Positions 6,378 through 11,579 of a DNA stretch of 11,579 nt are shown one piece after another. Source of the stretch: Patescibacteria group bacterium (GTDB lineage: Bacteria; Patescibacteriota; Minisyncoccia; Phycocordibacterales; Phycocordibacteraceae); the NCBI GenBank assembly GCA_019246385.1, contig JAFAQP010000045.1, positions 1-11,579 of the forward strand. The letters are read 5' to 3'. Every line of letters begins with the position of its first letter. Within the stretch, counting starts at the first letter, position 1. The notes under the pieces were generated by a model. The model was not told the origin of the DNA, did not search any database, and saw only the letters and a program-made list of their open reading frames with translations. Made by a program: the position numbers and the translations under genes.

Positions 6378-6587
6378 ATGTTTGAAAGAGCGGCGTCAGA
6401 AGGCAATGGTCTCTGCCGTCGGGGCGGCCTGCACACATTCAGAAAACACGGGGAACCGTATACGCTTGAATATGCAACTAGTTCTCCCTATATGAAATAT
6501 CCGGATCACGTGGAATATCAGGTTATGGTTTGCGCATGCGGCGTCGAACATGTGCGCGTTTCCGTAGTGGGAAACTTGAAAAATTGA
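6378..6587 (+). CDS. Small orphan protein, 69 residues, Cys/His-containing
   Basis: I do not recognise this protein. It is soluble-looking, with no signal peptide or membrane helix, and begins MFERAASEGNGLCRRGG. Cysteines are at 13, 52 and 54, and His at 19, 24, 44 and 58. The C-terminal part reads MVCACGVEHVRVSVVG, so a small metal-binding fold is possible but unproven. The case for a real gene is the strong consensus promoter ending exactly 6 nt before the ATG and the clean fit between two gene ends: it lies divergent from rplU and converges with glmS, 5 nt between the stops. A 6-bp dyad (GTTTCC/GGAAAC, 6558-6575) near its end has no T-run. The opposite strand is also open here but has no promoter support. 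Confidence 0.65.
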   Translation: MFERAASEGNGLCRRGGLHTFRKHGEPYTLEYATSSPYMKYPDHVEYQVMVCACGVEHVRVSVVGNLKN

Positions 6588-6592
6588 CCGCA

Positions 6593-8428
6593 TTACTCGA
6601 CAGTCACTGATTTCGCCAAATTCCGCGGCTTATCGACGTTGAGTCCTTTGCCCGCTGCCAAATGATATGCGAAAAGCTGCAGCGCAATCGCCGACAAAAC
6701 CGGCGAAAGGCATTCGAGAACGTCGGGAATATATATAAGGTCTTCGGCTAATTCCTCTATTCGCGTATCTCCTTCGGTGGCGATGGCTATGACTGGTCCT
6801 TTCCTCGCCCGTATCTCTAATATATTGGAAACGGTTTTTTCGTACACCGAATCCTTGGGCGCTATAGCCAATGTCGGAAAGCTTTCGTCTATCATAGCGA
6901 TCGGGCCGTGTTTCATTTCTCCCGCGCCAGTGCCTTCCGCATGGACATAGGAGATTTCTTTCAATTTTATAGCGCCTTCAAGCGCCATCGGATAGCTCCA
7001 TTTTCTCCCTATATACAGGAAATCGCGGGCAGTGCGGTACTTGGTCGCTATGGCTTTTATCGCATCCGATTCCGCGAGAACCTTCTCCGCGAGCTCAGGC
7101 AGTTTCTCGAGCGCTTCCACGAGTTCTATTCCCTTTTTTTCTGAAAGCTTCCGACTACGGCCCAGGAAGAGACCCAAAAGAGCAAGGACGGTCACCTGTG
7201 AAAGGAACGCCTTTGTGGAAGCGACGCTTATTTCAGGGCCTGCATGGTTATATACGCCCGCATCCGTCTCCCTCGCGATCGTCGAACCGACCGCATTCAC
7301 GATGCCCAGCGAGAGTGCGCCCTTTCGTTTCGCTTCCCGCATGGCTTCCAGGGTGTCGAGCGTCTCTCCTGACTGCGAGACTGCGAGTACCGCCGTATTT
7401 TTACCGATGACCGCATCCCGATATCTAAATTCGGAGGCAAGCTCGACTTCAACCGGAACTCCGGCAAGATTCTCTATAAGATATTCGCCGAGGAGTCCCG
7501 CATAGTACGCGGTGCCGCAACCGACGATGATGATTCGGTCTATTTTTTCCAGCCGTTTAGCAACGCTTTCAAGGCCGCCGAGCTTCGCTTTACCTTCGGA
7601 GGCAATAACGCGTCCGCGCATGGCATTTCGCAAAACTTCCGGCGCCTCGAATATTTCTTTGAGCATGAAATGCGGATAACCTCCGCGTGAGGCTTCGCTC
7701 ACGTCCCAGTCAAGCGTTTCTTTCGGACGCTCTATACTCTCATCTTTCAACGTGCGTACGCGATAGGAATTCGCGGTCACGATAGCGATATCGCCGTCGT
7801 TCAAAAACACAACATCTTTTGTATGTTTCAAAATAGGCGTTGCATCCGAAGCGATGAAATTCTCTCCGTTACCGATGCCAAGAACGACGGGAGAGCCCAT
7901 GCGGGCCGTAATGATGGTGTCTGGCTCCTTGGCATATGAGATAAGCAGACCGTACGTGCCGCGGACCTGACGTAGTGTTTCGACAACCGATTCCTCGAAC
8001 GATTTTCCGACGGTAAGCCCTTCTTCAATAAGATGCGCCAGAGTTTCTGTGTCGGTTTCGGATTTGAACGTATGGCCACGCTTGAGAAGCGCTTCCTTCA
8101 ATTCTCGAAAATTTTCAATAATGCCGTTATGTGCTACGTACACGTCTCCGGTGCAATCGACATGCGGATGGGCGTTTTTCTCCGTCGGTTCGCCATGGGT
8201 TGCCCAACGGAGGTGGGCGATACCTGAGTGGGACGGTGCAGACGCTTCGATTCCGCTTTTACTTATTTTTGCCCGCAATTCGGTTACGGCTCCGGATGTT
8301 TTCACGAGATTCTTACCGGGCATAAAAATACCCGCGGAATCGTATCCGCGGTATTCGAGGAGTGAGAGGCCCTCTAAGAGGAGCGGCTCAGCATCCTTCT
8401 CTCCCGTATATGCAAAAATGCCGCACAT
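6593..8428 (-). CDS. glmS: Glutamine-fructose-6-phosphate aminotransferase (isomerizing)
   Basis: A 611-residue GlmS, which converts fructose-6-phosphate and glutamine to glucosamine-6-phosphate, the first step toward UDP-GlcNAc for peptidoglycan and other glycans. The N-terminal glutaminase domain has the nucleophile Cys2 (MCGIFAYTG), RGYDSAGI (27-34), HLRWATHG (72-79) and HNGIIENF (100-107). Two SIS sugar-phosphate domains follow, with VAVSQSGET-like LAVSQSGETLDTLEA in the first and a lysine-rich second. The protein closes with the diagnostic DKPRNLAKSVTVE. Length is typical. There is no glmS ribozyme upstream: rmuC ends only 60 nt before the start. No usable Shine-Dalgarno sequence exists; an AGGAGG at 8471-8476 lies 42 nt from the ATG. 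It is probably expressed from a weak promoter at 8442-8447 and by read-through from rmuC. Confidence 0.98.
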   Translation of the reverse strand: MCGIFAYTGEKDAEPLLLEGLSLLEYRGYDSAGIFMPGKNLVKTSGAVTELRAKISKSGIEASAPSHSGIAHLRWATHGEPTEKNAHPHVDCTGDVYVAHNGIIENFRELKEALLKRGHTFKSETDTETLAHLIEEGLTVGKSFEESVVETLRQVRGTYGLLISYAKEPDTIITARMGSPVVLGIGNGENFIASDATPILKHTKDVVFLNDGDIAIVTANSYRVRTLKDESIERPKETLDWDVSEASRGGYPHFMLKEIFEAPEVLRNAMRGRVIASEGKAKLGGLESVAKRLEKIDRIIIVGCGTAYYAGLLGEYLIENLAGVPVEVELASEFRYRDAVIGKNTAVLAVSQSGETLDTLEAMREAKRKGALSLGIVNAVGSTIARETDAGVYNHAGPEISVASTKAFLSQVTVLALLGLFLGRSRKLSEKKGIELVEALEKLPELAEKVLAESDAIKAIATKYRTARDFLYIGRKWSYPMALEGAIKLKEISYVHAEGTGAGEMKHGPIAMIDESFPTLAIAPKDSVYEKTVSNILEIRARKGPVIAIATEGDTRIEELAEDLIYIPDVLECLSPVLSAIALQLFAYHLAAGKGLNVDKPRNLAKSVTVE

Positions 8429-8441
8429 GTAATTACTTTGA

Positions 8442-8447
8442 ATACTA
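8442..8447 (-). promoter_or_regulatory. Weak possible -10 element of glmS
   Basis: TAGTAT on the minus strand ends 13 nt before the glmS ATG, giving a predicted leader of about 7 nt. TTACCG lies 17 nt further upstream as a poor -35. Weak evidence only. Confidence 0.25.
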
Positions 8448-8488
8448 CCTGAAAAATGCTCTGTCGGTAACCTCCTGCCCGCCTCGTT

Positions 8489-9535
8489 TTATTCTTCGCG
8501 TTCCGGACCCAAAACCGATAGTGGGACAATATTCGCCGCTTCTCCGCTAATACGCATGACGTCCTTGTCTATTTTTCCGAATTCCCGATACGCCGCCGTA
8601 TAGTGATTCACGCTTGTCTGAAGCGTATTGCCCAATTTTTTCATATATTCGTCGTACGCGTTCAGGTGTTTCCCCAATTCCCCTACTCGCTTTTGGATGT
8701 CTTTCGCCTGTTCCTCTATCTGAAGCGCTTTCAATCCCTGGAGCACCGTCTGCAGGTATGCGAGGAAAGAGGTGGGTGACACTATGATTACTTTCTTGCT
8801 GAATGCGTATTCAATAAGATCCCGGGTGTTCGTTTTCATCGCGCCGACCTGATTCACCAAGAGGTCGTAATACACGCCTTCGGAAGGAATGAACATGAAC
8901 GCAAATTCCATGGTGTTCTCTTCGGGACGCACGTATTTCGACGTTTCGTCGATGCGGATCTTCAGATCCTGTTTGAAAGCTTTCTCGTATGCGTCGCGCT
9001 CGCCTCCCTCGCGCGCAGATATCGCTTTGTTGTAGTTGTCGAGCGAGAATTTCGAATCGATGGGAATAATACGGTCGCGCATGAAAACGACAGCGTCGAC
9101 TATTTCGCCATTCCGAAATTGGTACTGCATCTGAAAACTTCCGGGCGGCATTACGTTCTTAAGGACCGTCTCCAAGTAATATTCGCCCAAAATGCCGCGC
9201 TGTTTCGGGTTCTTCAGAATATCCTGGAGATTTTGCAGCTGATCAGCGAAGGAAACGACTTGACGGTTTGTTTCATCGAGCTTGGTAAGGCCTTCGGTCA
9301 CGTCTTTGATGATGCGATAGGATTCCGACATCTGTTTTTGAACGGATTCGGTGAGATGCTGGCTCGTGCGGTCAAGGCGTTCATCCATAGTTTTGGCAAG
9401 TTCCGCGATGCGCTCGCCCAGGACCGACAGACCTTCCGCTCCCGGCGGCGTCTGCCGTTTGAGAAGAACCGCAATAATGAGGCCCGCGTTCGCAAGAAGC
9501 AACACCAGAAATACGATCACGAGAACGGTCTCCAT
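8489..9535 (-). CDS. rmuC: DNA recombination protein RmuC homologue
   Basis: A 348-residue RmuC-family protein with a PD-(D/E)XK nuclease-like core; RmuC limits recombination at inverted repeats and its biochemical role is poorly defined. One N-terminal membrane helix (about 4-25) is followed by a helical, probably coiled-coil region (about 38-108). The core has RGILGE (113-118), IVDAVVFMRD and PIDSKFSLDNY (158-168), then FMFIPSEGVYYDLL (214-226) and SPTSFLAYLQTVLQGLKALQIEE, all standard for the family. It is shorter than the proteobacterial versions. A TAAAAT -10 with TG extension ends exactly 6 nt before the ATG, implying a leaderless mRNA. It lies 60 nt upstream of glmS on the same strand and divergent from yqeY, 44 nt between start codons. 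Confidence 0.95.
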   Translation of the reverse strand: METVLVIVFLVLLLANAGLIIAVLLKRQTPPGAEGLSVLGERIAELAKTMDERLDRTSQHLTESVQKQMSESYRIIKDVTEGLTKLDETNRQVVSFADQLQNLQDILKNPKQRGILGEYYLETVLKNVMPPGSFQMQYQFRNGEIVDAVVFMRDRIIPIDSKFSLDNYNKAISAREGGERDAYEKAFKQDLKIRIDETSKYVRPEENTMEFAFMFIPSEGVYYDLLVNQVGAMKTNTRDLIEYAFSKKVIIVSPTSFLAYLQTVLQGLKALQIEEQAKDIQKRVGELGKHLNAYDEYMKKLGNTLQTSVNHYTAAYREFGKIDKDVMRISGEAANIVPLSVLGPEREE

Positions 9536-9541
9536 ATGTGG

Positions 9542-9550
9542 ATTTTACCA
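9542..9550 (-). promoter_or_regulatory. Extended -10 promoter of rmuC
   Basis: The minus strand reads TGGTAAAAT (TGnTAAAAT form). Six bases (CCACAT) separate it from the ATG at 9535. No clear -35 is visible. Confidence 0.52.
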
Positions 9551-9561
9551 CGCAGGTACGT

Positions 9562-9567
9562 TACACT
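9562..9567 (+). promoter_or_regulatory. Possible -10 element of yqeY
   Basis: TACACT ends 12 nt before the ATG at 9580, predicting a leader of about 6 nt. No -35 is apparent, and the assignment is uncertain. Confidence 0.3.
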
Positions 9568-9579
9568 TTCTTTTGAAAT

Positions 9580-10029
9580 ATGCTCCAACAACAAGTCAAA
9601 TCAGACATGGTCGCCGCTATGAAGGCGAAGGAGCCTCTTAAGGTCGAAGTGCTTCGGGGGCTCATGGCCGCATTCACGAACGAACTGGTTACGGCAAAGA
9701 AAAAACCAGATGAACCGGTTGAAGATGGTATGGCGATTGCAGTGATACGCCGCGAAGTCAAAAAAAGAAAGGAAGCGGCTGAGGCGTTTCGGAATGGCAA
9801 CCGCACTGAGCTGGCTGAAAAAGAAGAGAGCGAGCGAGCGATACTTGAGGCCTACCTACCCGCAACCATGAACCGGGAAGAAATACGGAAAATTGCTGAA
9901 GCGAAAAAGACGGATTTAGGCATCTCCGAAAAAAAAGAAGCGGGAAAACTTATGGGCATGCTTATGAAAGAACTCCAGGGCAAGGCAGATGGAGGAGATG
10001 TCAAAGCAGTAGTGGATGAATTATTTTAA
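9580..10029 (+). CDS. GatB/YqeY domain protein
   Basis: A 149-residue, all-helical, very charged protein of the YqeY family. The fold is homologous to the C-terminal tail domain of GatB, the tRNA-dependent amidotransferase subunit that contacts tRNA. The stand-alone protein has no firmly established function. Family features visible are VKSDMVAAMKAKEPLKVEVLR near the start, IAVIRREVKKRKEAAEAF, YLPATMNREEIRKI and GKLMGMLMKELQGKADGGDVKAVV at the end. Length is typical (about 148). It starts 44 nt from the divergent rmuC start. No Shine-Dalgarno sequence is seen. After the stop there is no terminator, and a separate promoter for the next small gene begins 10 nt later. Confidence 0.93.
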   Translation: MLQQQVKSDMVAAMKAKEPLKVEVLRGLMAAFTNELVTAKKKPDEPVEDGMAIAVIRREVKKRKEAAEAFRNGNRTELAEKEESERAILEAYLPATMNREEIRKIAEAKKTDLGISEKKEAGKLMGMLMKELQGKADGGDVKAVVDELF

Positions 10030-10039
10030 AATCCGATTA

Positions 10040-10067
10040 TTGACGAAATAAAGAAAAATATTATAGT
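10040..10067 (+). promoter_or_regulatory. Promoter of the 86-residue gene
   Basis: TTGACG (10040-10045), a 16-nt A-rich spacer and TATAGT (10062-10067) are followed by exactly 6 nt (TTTCAG) and the ATG at 10074. This is a strong match and predicts a leaderless transcript. Confidence 0.68.
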
Positions 10068-10073
10068 TTTCAG

Positions 10074-10334
10074 ATGTCAGAACGGCCCCCTCAATGTCTT
10101 CTTGGGAACGGAGAGTGCCCCAGTACTTGCGCCTTACACGCATATTCCAAAAAAATAACACACACACTTGGAGACGCGTTTGATCCGGCACTTTCCCGCA
10201 TACGTGTCGTTTTTGGAGATGCCTATAGTCCTGATGTTCGTGTTGGAGACATTATCGTCGCAATGAGCAGTTGCGCAACAGAACAAGAATCTCGCCCTTG
10301 GCTGTATGACGGCAGCATGGACGATGATGATTAG
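10074..10334 (+). CDS. Small orphan protein, 86 residues, Cys-rich N-terminus, acidic tail
   Basis: I do not recognise this protein. Near the N-terminus it has three cysteines spaced C-x6-C-x3-C (Cys8, Cys15, Cys19; CLLGNGECPSTC), with a fourth at 67. A beta-rich middle reads IRVVFGDAYSPDVRVGDIIVAM, and the C-terminus is strongly acidic (DGSMDDDD). It has no signal peptide or membrane helix. A metal-binding or redox role is possible but is only suggested by the cysteine spacing. Support for it being a gene is the -35/-10 pair placed exactly 6 nt before the ATG. It follows yqeY by 44 nt and converges on the Erm-like gene. The DNA here is AT-richer than in the core genes to the left. Confidence 0.6.
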   Translation: MSERPPQCLLGNGECPSTCALHAYSKKITHTLGDAFDPALSRIRVVFGDAYSPDVRVGDIIVAMSSCATEQESRPWLYDGSMDDDD

Positions 10335-10355
10335 CGGTATCTCAACAAAGTAATA

Positions 10356-10394
10356 GGGCTCATCCGTTGAACTTAGTGGATAGGACGCCTGGTT
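10356..10394 (+). other. tRNA-like 5'-half fragment
   Basis: The segment runs GGGCTCA, TC, then TTAGTGGATAGGACGCCTGG, which resembles the D-loop through anticodon 5' arm of a glutamate-type tRNA. The anticodon 3' arm, T-arm and acceptor 3' strand are missing: the sequence runs straight into the end of the Erm-like gene at 10398. At best it is a relic. The resemblance may be chance. Confidence 0.2.
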
Positions 10395-10397
10395 ACT

Positions 10398-11342
10398 CTA
10401 ATATGATGCTCGTCGCCAATCTCTCGCGTTTCGCGTTCTATGCCTCTTTGTAAGCTTTTGCTGGTGTATCGTGATTCTCTTTAGCGAACCAATAACTCTA
10501 CTTTGACGAAACGTATCAACTCCTACTAGAAAATAATTGAACATCGCGAGCCATTGCTCAAAGCTCAAATCAGTAGGATTGGCATTGGGACTGAAACGCA
10601 GATTGTTGGCAAGCTTCAAAAACTGCGTGTGCCCAAAGATGTTTTTATATGCCTTTTTCAGGTGAGGGTTTCTTGTAAAACCAACCGCAACAAAATCCCT
10701 GAAAAGCGCGATTTTTTTGAGATCAATAAGAGTTTCGTTCAAACGTTGAATGCGCAAAAGTACGGAGTTTACGTGCGGTATGGGGCTAAAATCCGTTTTA
10801 TGGAACCTATGTACAAGTTCAAAGCGAAACAAAGGTTTATGCAGAACCGAAAATAGCGATTCTTTGGCATACGGTTGACCTGCATATTTTTTAGCAGCCT
10901 CTTCTTGCACAATAAGATACGTATCCATGGGCGGATTTGAGGCATCGTTTATCTTTTTTATGATGTCGGCAGTTATGTTGAAAGGAATATTGGAAAAGAT
11001 CTTGTATTGGGCTTTCGGCAAGTTGTAATGCAGAACATCGCTGCTAATGACTTCTACATTGGGTGTAGCCTTGAAACGCTTCCTGAGCGTTGCAGCCAGT
11101 AACGTATCTGCTTCGATAGCGATAACTTTCTTGCAAATGGCGGCCAAAGCATCGGTTATGATGCCCCTTCCAGCCCCAATCTCAATAACCACATCTTCCC
11201 TACTCAGGGATGACTTCTTTATCAACTTCTGTACCAACTCTGCGTTTCGCAGAAAGTTTTGTGAATGACTAAATTGGCGCTGTGCTGAATCTGGCTCCTC
11301 TGACTTTGGCGTTCTATTTTTTCGTGAATAGAATTTAGGCAT
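10398..11342 (-). CDS. Erm-like 23S rRNA adenine N6-methyltransferase (KsgA/Erm superfamily)
   Basis: A 314-residue S-adenosylmethionine-dependent rRNA adenine methyltransferase. Family motifs are FSHSQNFLRN (24-33), the SAM-binding EIGAGRG (54-60), IAIEAD (75-80), SSDVL (100-104) and the catalytic-loop motif SNIPFNIT (117-124). Erm proteins usually have N/S-IP-Y/F where KsgA has NLPY, and HSQNF also leans to Erm. Erm enzymes methylate A2058 of 23S rRNA and give macrolide-lincosamide-streptogramin B resistance. That activity is inferred, not shown. The C-terminal part (FEQWLAMFNYFLVGVDTF, then a basic tail with HQQKL and HRTR) is longer than in many Erms. The long 5' leader with a leader peptide and terminator supports an inducible Erm rather than housekeeping KsgA. 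The gene is AT-richer than its neighbours and may be acquired. No Shine-Dalgarno sequence precedes the ATG. Confidence 0.85.
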   Translation of the reverse strand: MPKFYSRKNRTPKSEEPDSAQRQFSHSQNFLRNAELVQKLIKKSSLSREDVVIEIGAGRGIITDALAAICKKVIAIEADTLLAATLRKRFKATPNVEVISSDVLHYNLPKAQYKIFSNIPFNITADIIKKINDASNPPMDTYLIVQEEAAKKYAGQPYAKESLFSVLHKPLFRFELVHRFHKTDFSPIPHVNSVLLRIQRLNETLIDLKKIALFRDFVAVGFTRNPHLKKAYKNIFGHTQFLKLANNLRFSPNANPTDLSFEQWLAMFNYFLVGVDTFRQSRVIGSLKRITIHQQKLTKRHRTRNARDWRRASY

Positions 11343-11363
11343 GGCTTTAAATAAGGCAAAAAT

Positions 11364-11385
11364 AAAAAAACTCCCAGCGGGAGTT
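11364..11385 (-). terminator. Intrinsic terminator (attenuator) in the erm leader
   Basis: On the minus strand a perfect 7-bp stem AACTCCC/GGGAGTT (11385-11379 and 11375-11369) with a 3-nt loop is followed by a T-run ending at 11364. It lies between the erm promoter and the erm ATG at 11342, so it would stop transcription before the gene unless disrupted. The 5' arm can instead pair with 11422-11435. Confidence 0.85.
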
Positions 11386-11435
11386 AATTGTGTTTGCGCT
11401 TATTCTGAGCCTTACCGAATACACAAATCACCCCC
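11379..11435 (-). promoter_or_regulatory. Predicted antiterminator pairing in the erm leader
   Basis: In the RNA, GGGGGUGAUUUGUG (11435-11422) can pair with CACAAUUAACUCCC (11392-11379). Twelve of 14 positions pair, including one G-U. This would take up the 5' arm of the terminator. The same upstream segment is also the 3' arm of the leader hairpin at 11422-11457, so the two structures exclude each other. The pairing was worked out by hand; no folding energies were computed. Confidence 0.65.
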
Positions 11436-11480
11436 TATGGAGTTCGTGATATTTGTGAGACCAATCAAAATGATTCCCAT
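11412..11480 (-). CDS. 22-residue leader peptide of the Erm-like gene
   Basis: ATG at 11478-11480 opens a 22-codon frame ending in TAA (11412-11414). The peptide starts MGIILIGLTNITN and ends in DLCIR. Its opening resembles macrolide-stalling Erm leaders such as ErmCL (MGIFSIFVI from memory), being short, hydrophobic and Ile-rich in codons 3-9. The ATG lies 6 nt after GATAAT, or 12 nt after TACTAT of the TTGACA promoter, so it is at or next to the 5' end of the transcript. The frame overlays the leader hairpin in the position needed for attenuation. In the family, drug-bound ribosomes stall in the leader and switch RNA structure; that this peptide does so is inference. Confidence 0.68.
   Translation of the reverse strand: MGIILIGLTNITNSIGGDLCIR
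11422..11457 (-). promoter_or_regulatory. Leader hairpin 1:2 within the leader peptide reading frame
   Basis: RNA helix of 14 base pairs in three blocks: CACAAAU/AUUUGUG, CAC/GUG and CUCC/GGGG, with small bulges (AU, GAA) on the 5' side and a 3-nt loop AUA. The 5' arm covers leader codons 8-14 and the 3' arm codons 16-20, so a ribosome paused early in the leader would open it. Confidence 0.65.
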
Positions 11481-11486
11481 ACTCGA

Positions 11487-11521
11487 ATTATCATAGTACT
11501 ACCGCATGTAACGTTTGTCAA
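11487..11521 (-). promoter_or_regulatory. Promoter of the erm leader transcript
   Basis: On the minus strand a perfect TTGACA (11516-11521) and, after exactly 17 nt, TACTAT (11493-11498). An overlapping choice, GATAAT (11487-11492), sits exactly 6 nt before the leader-peptide ATG but has no matching -35. The transcript would carry about 140 nt before the erm start codon. Confidence 0.65.
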
Positions 11522-11579
11522 GGCGGGATGATATTAGAAAAAGCTTTGTTTGAGGGTTGGCAATTTGACTCAATAAAGA
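11522..11579. other. Right edge, unresolved: short open frames on both strands
   Basis: On the plus strand an ATG at 11528 opens 17 codons (MILEKALFEGWQFDS...) to the window edge. On the minus strand a frame entering from the edge stays open until a TAG at 11499-11501, which would make it the tail of an upstream gene overlapping the erm promoter. Both are too short to judge, and neither has a promoter like those at the other genes. Confidence 0.2.

Noticed and set aside
6558..6575. Dyad GTTTCC/GGAAAC as a terminator between the 69-residue gene and glmS.
   Set aside because: No T-run on either side; kept only as a note.
8471..8476. AGGAGG on the minus strand as a Shine-Dalgarno sequence for glmS.
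   Set aside because: It is 42 nt from the ATG and no other start codon lies at a suitable distance.
10398..11342. Calling the methyltransferase KsgA/RsmA.
   Set aside because: The SNIPFN motif, HSQNF and an attenuator-type leader fit Erm better. A KsgA role cannot be fully excluded without a tree.
1..11579. CRISPR array, insertion sequences, long direct repeats.
   Set aside because: Reading both strands I saw no regularly spaced repeats, no transposase and no terminal inverted repeats.

Overview
The window looks like chromosomal DNA from a streamlined bacterium of the Candidate Phyla Radiation, most likely Parcubacteria-like. That placement is an inference from several features. Genes are tightly packed, and compact versions of core genes sit in unusual neighbourhoods (dnaB next to recR; rpmA and rplU far apart). 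Shine-Dalgarno sequences are absent, and many promoters sit directly against the start codon. TGA is used as a stop (recR, ctp), so this is not the recoded code-25 branch. bL9 and bL27 are present. No 16S or other phylogenetic marker was available to confirm the placement.

Layout. 1-757: the start of an unrecognised minus-strand gene running off the left edge, preceded by a DEDDh-type exonuclease (minus) that lacks its last catalytic Asp. 758-2883: rpmA (L27, plus) converging on a minus-strand pair, ctp (membrane-anchored S41 protease) and rplI (L9). 2884-5974: a plus-strand block of corA, dnaB and recR. 5964-6295: rplU (L21, minus), sharing a bidirectional terminator with recR. 6378-6587: a 69-residue orphan protein with its own consensus promoter. 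6593-9535: glmS and rmuC on minus. 9580-10334: yqeY and an 86-residue Cys-containing orphan on plus. 10398-11342: an Erm/KsgA-superfamily rRNA adenine methyltransferase (minus) that looks Erm-like. 11343-11521: its long leader.

Two observations stand out. First, the leader of the Erm-like gene has the parts of a macrolide-type transcription attenuator: a TTGACA promoter, a 22-codon leader peptide beginning MGIILIGLT, a leader hairpin, a 14-nt segment able to pair instead with the 5' arm of a downstream intrinsic terminator, and a T-run 22 nt before the methyltransferase start. Second, at seven genes the -10 hexamer ends exactly 6 nt before the start codon, which places the expected transcription start on the first base of the start codon. 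This implies widespread leaderless mRNAs. Several other genes have predicted leaders of only a few bases.

The core genes cover ribosome assembly (L27, L9, L21), replication (dnaB), repair (recR, rmuC), cell-wall precursor synthesis (glmS), envelope proteolysis (ctp), metal transport (corA) and tRNA-related functions (yqeY). The right-hand part, from about 10,030, is visibly AT-richer and carries the resistance-type gene and a tRNA-like fragment, so it may be an acquired segment. No stretch longer than 300 bases lacks a gene. The largest gaps are 758-942 (promoters only) and 11343-11579 (the leader region).
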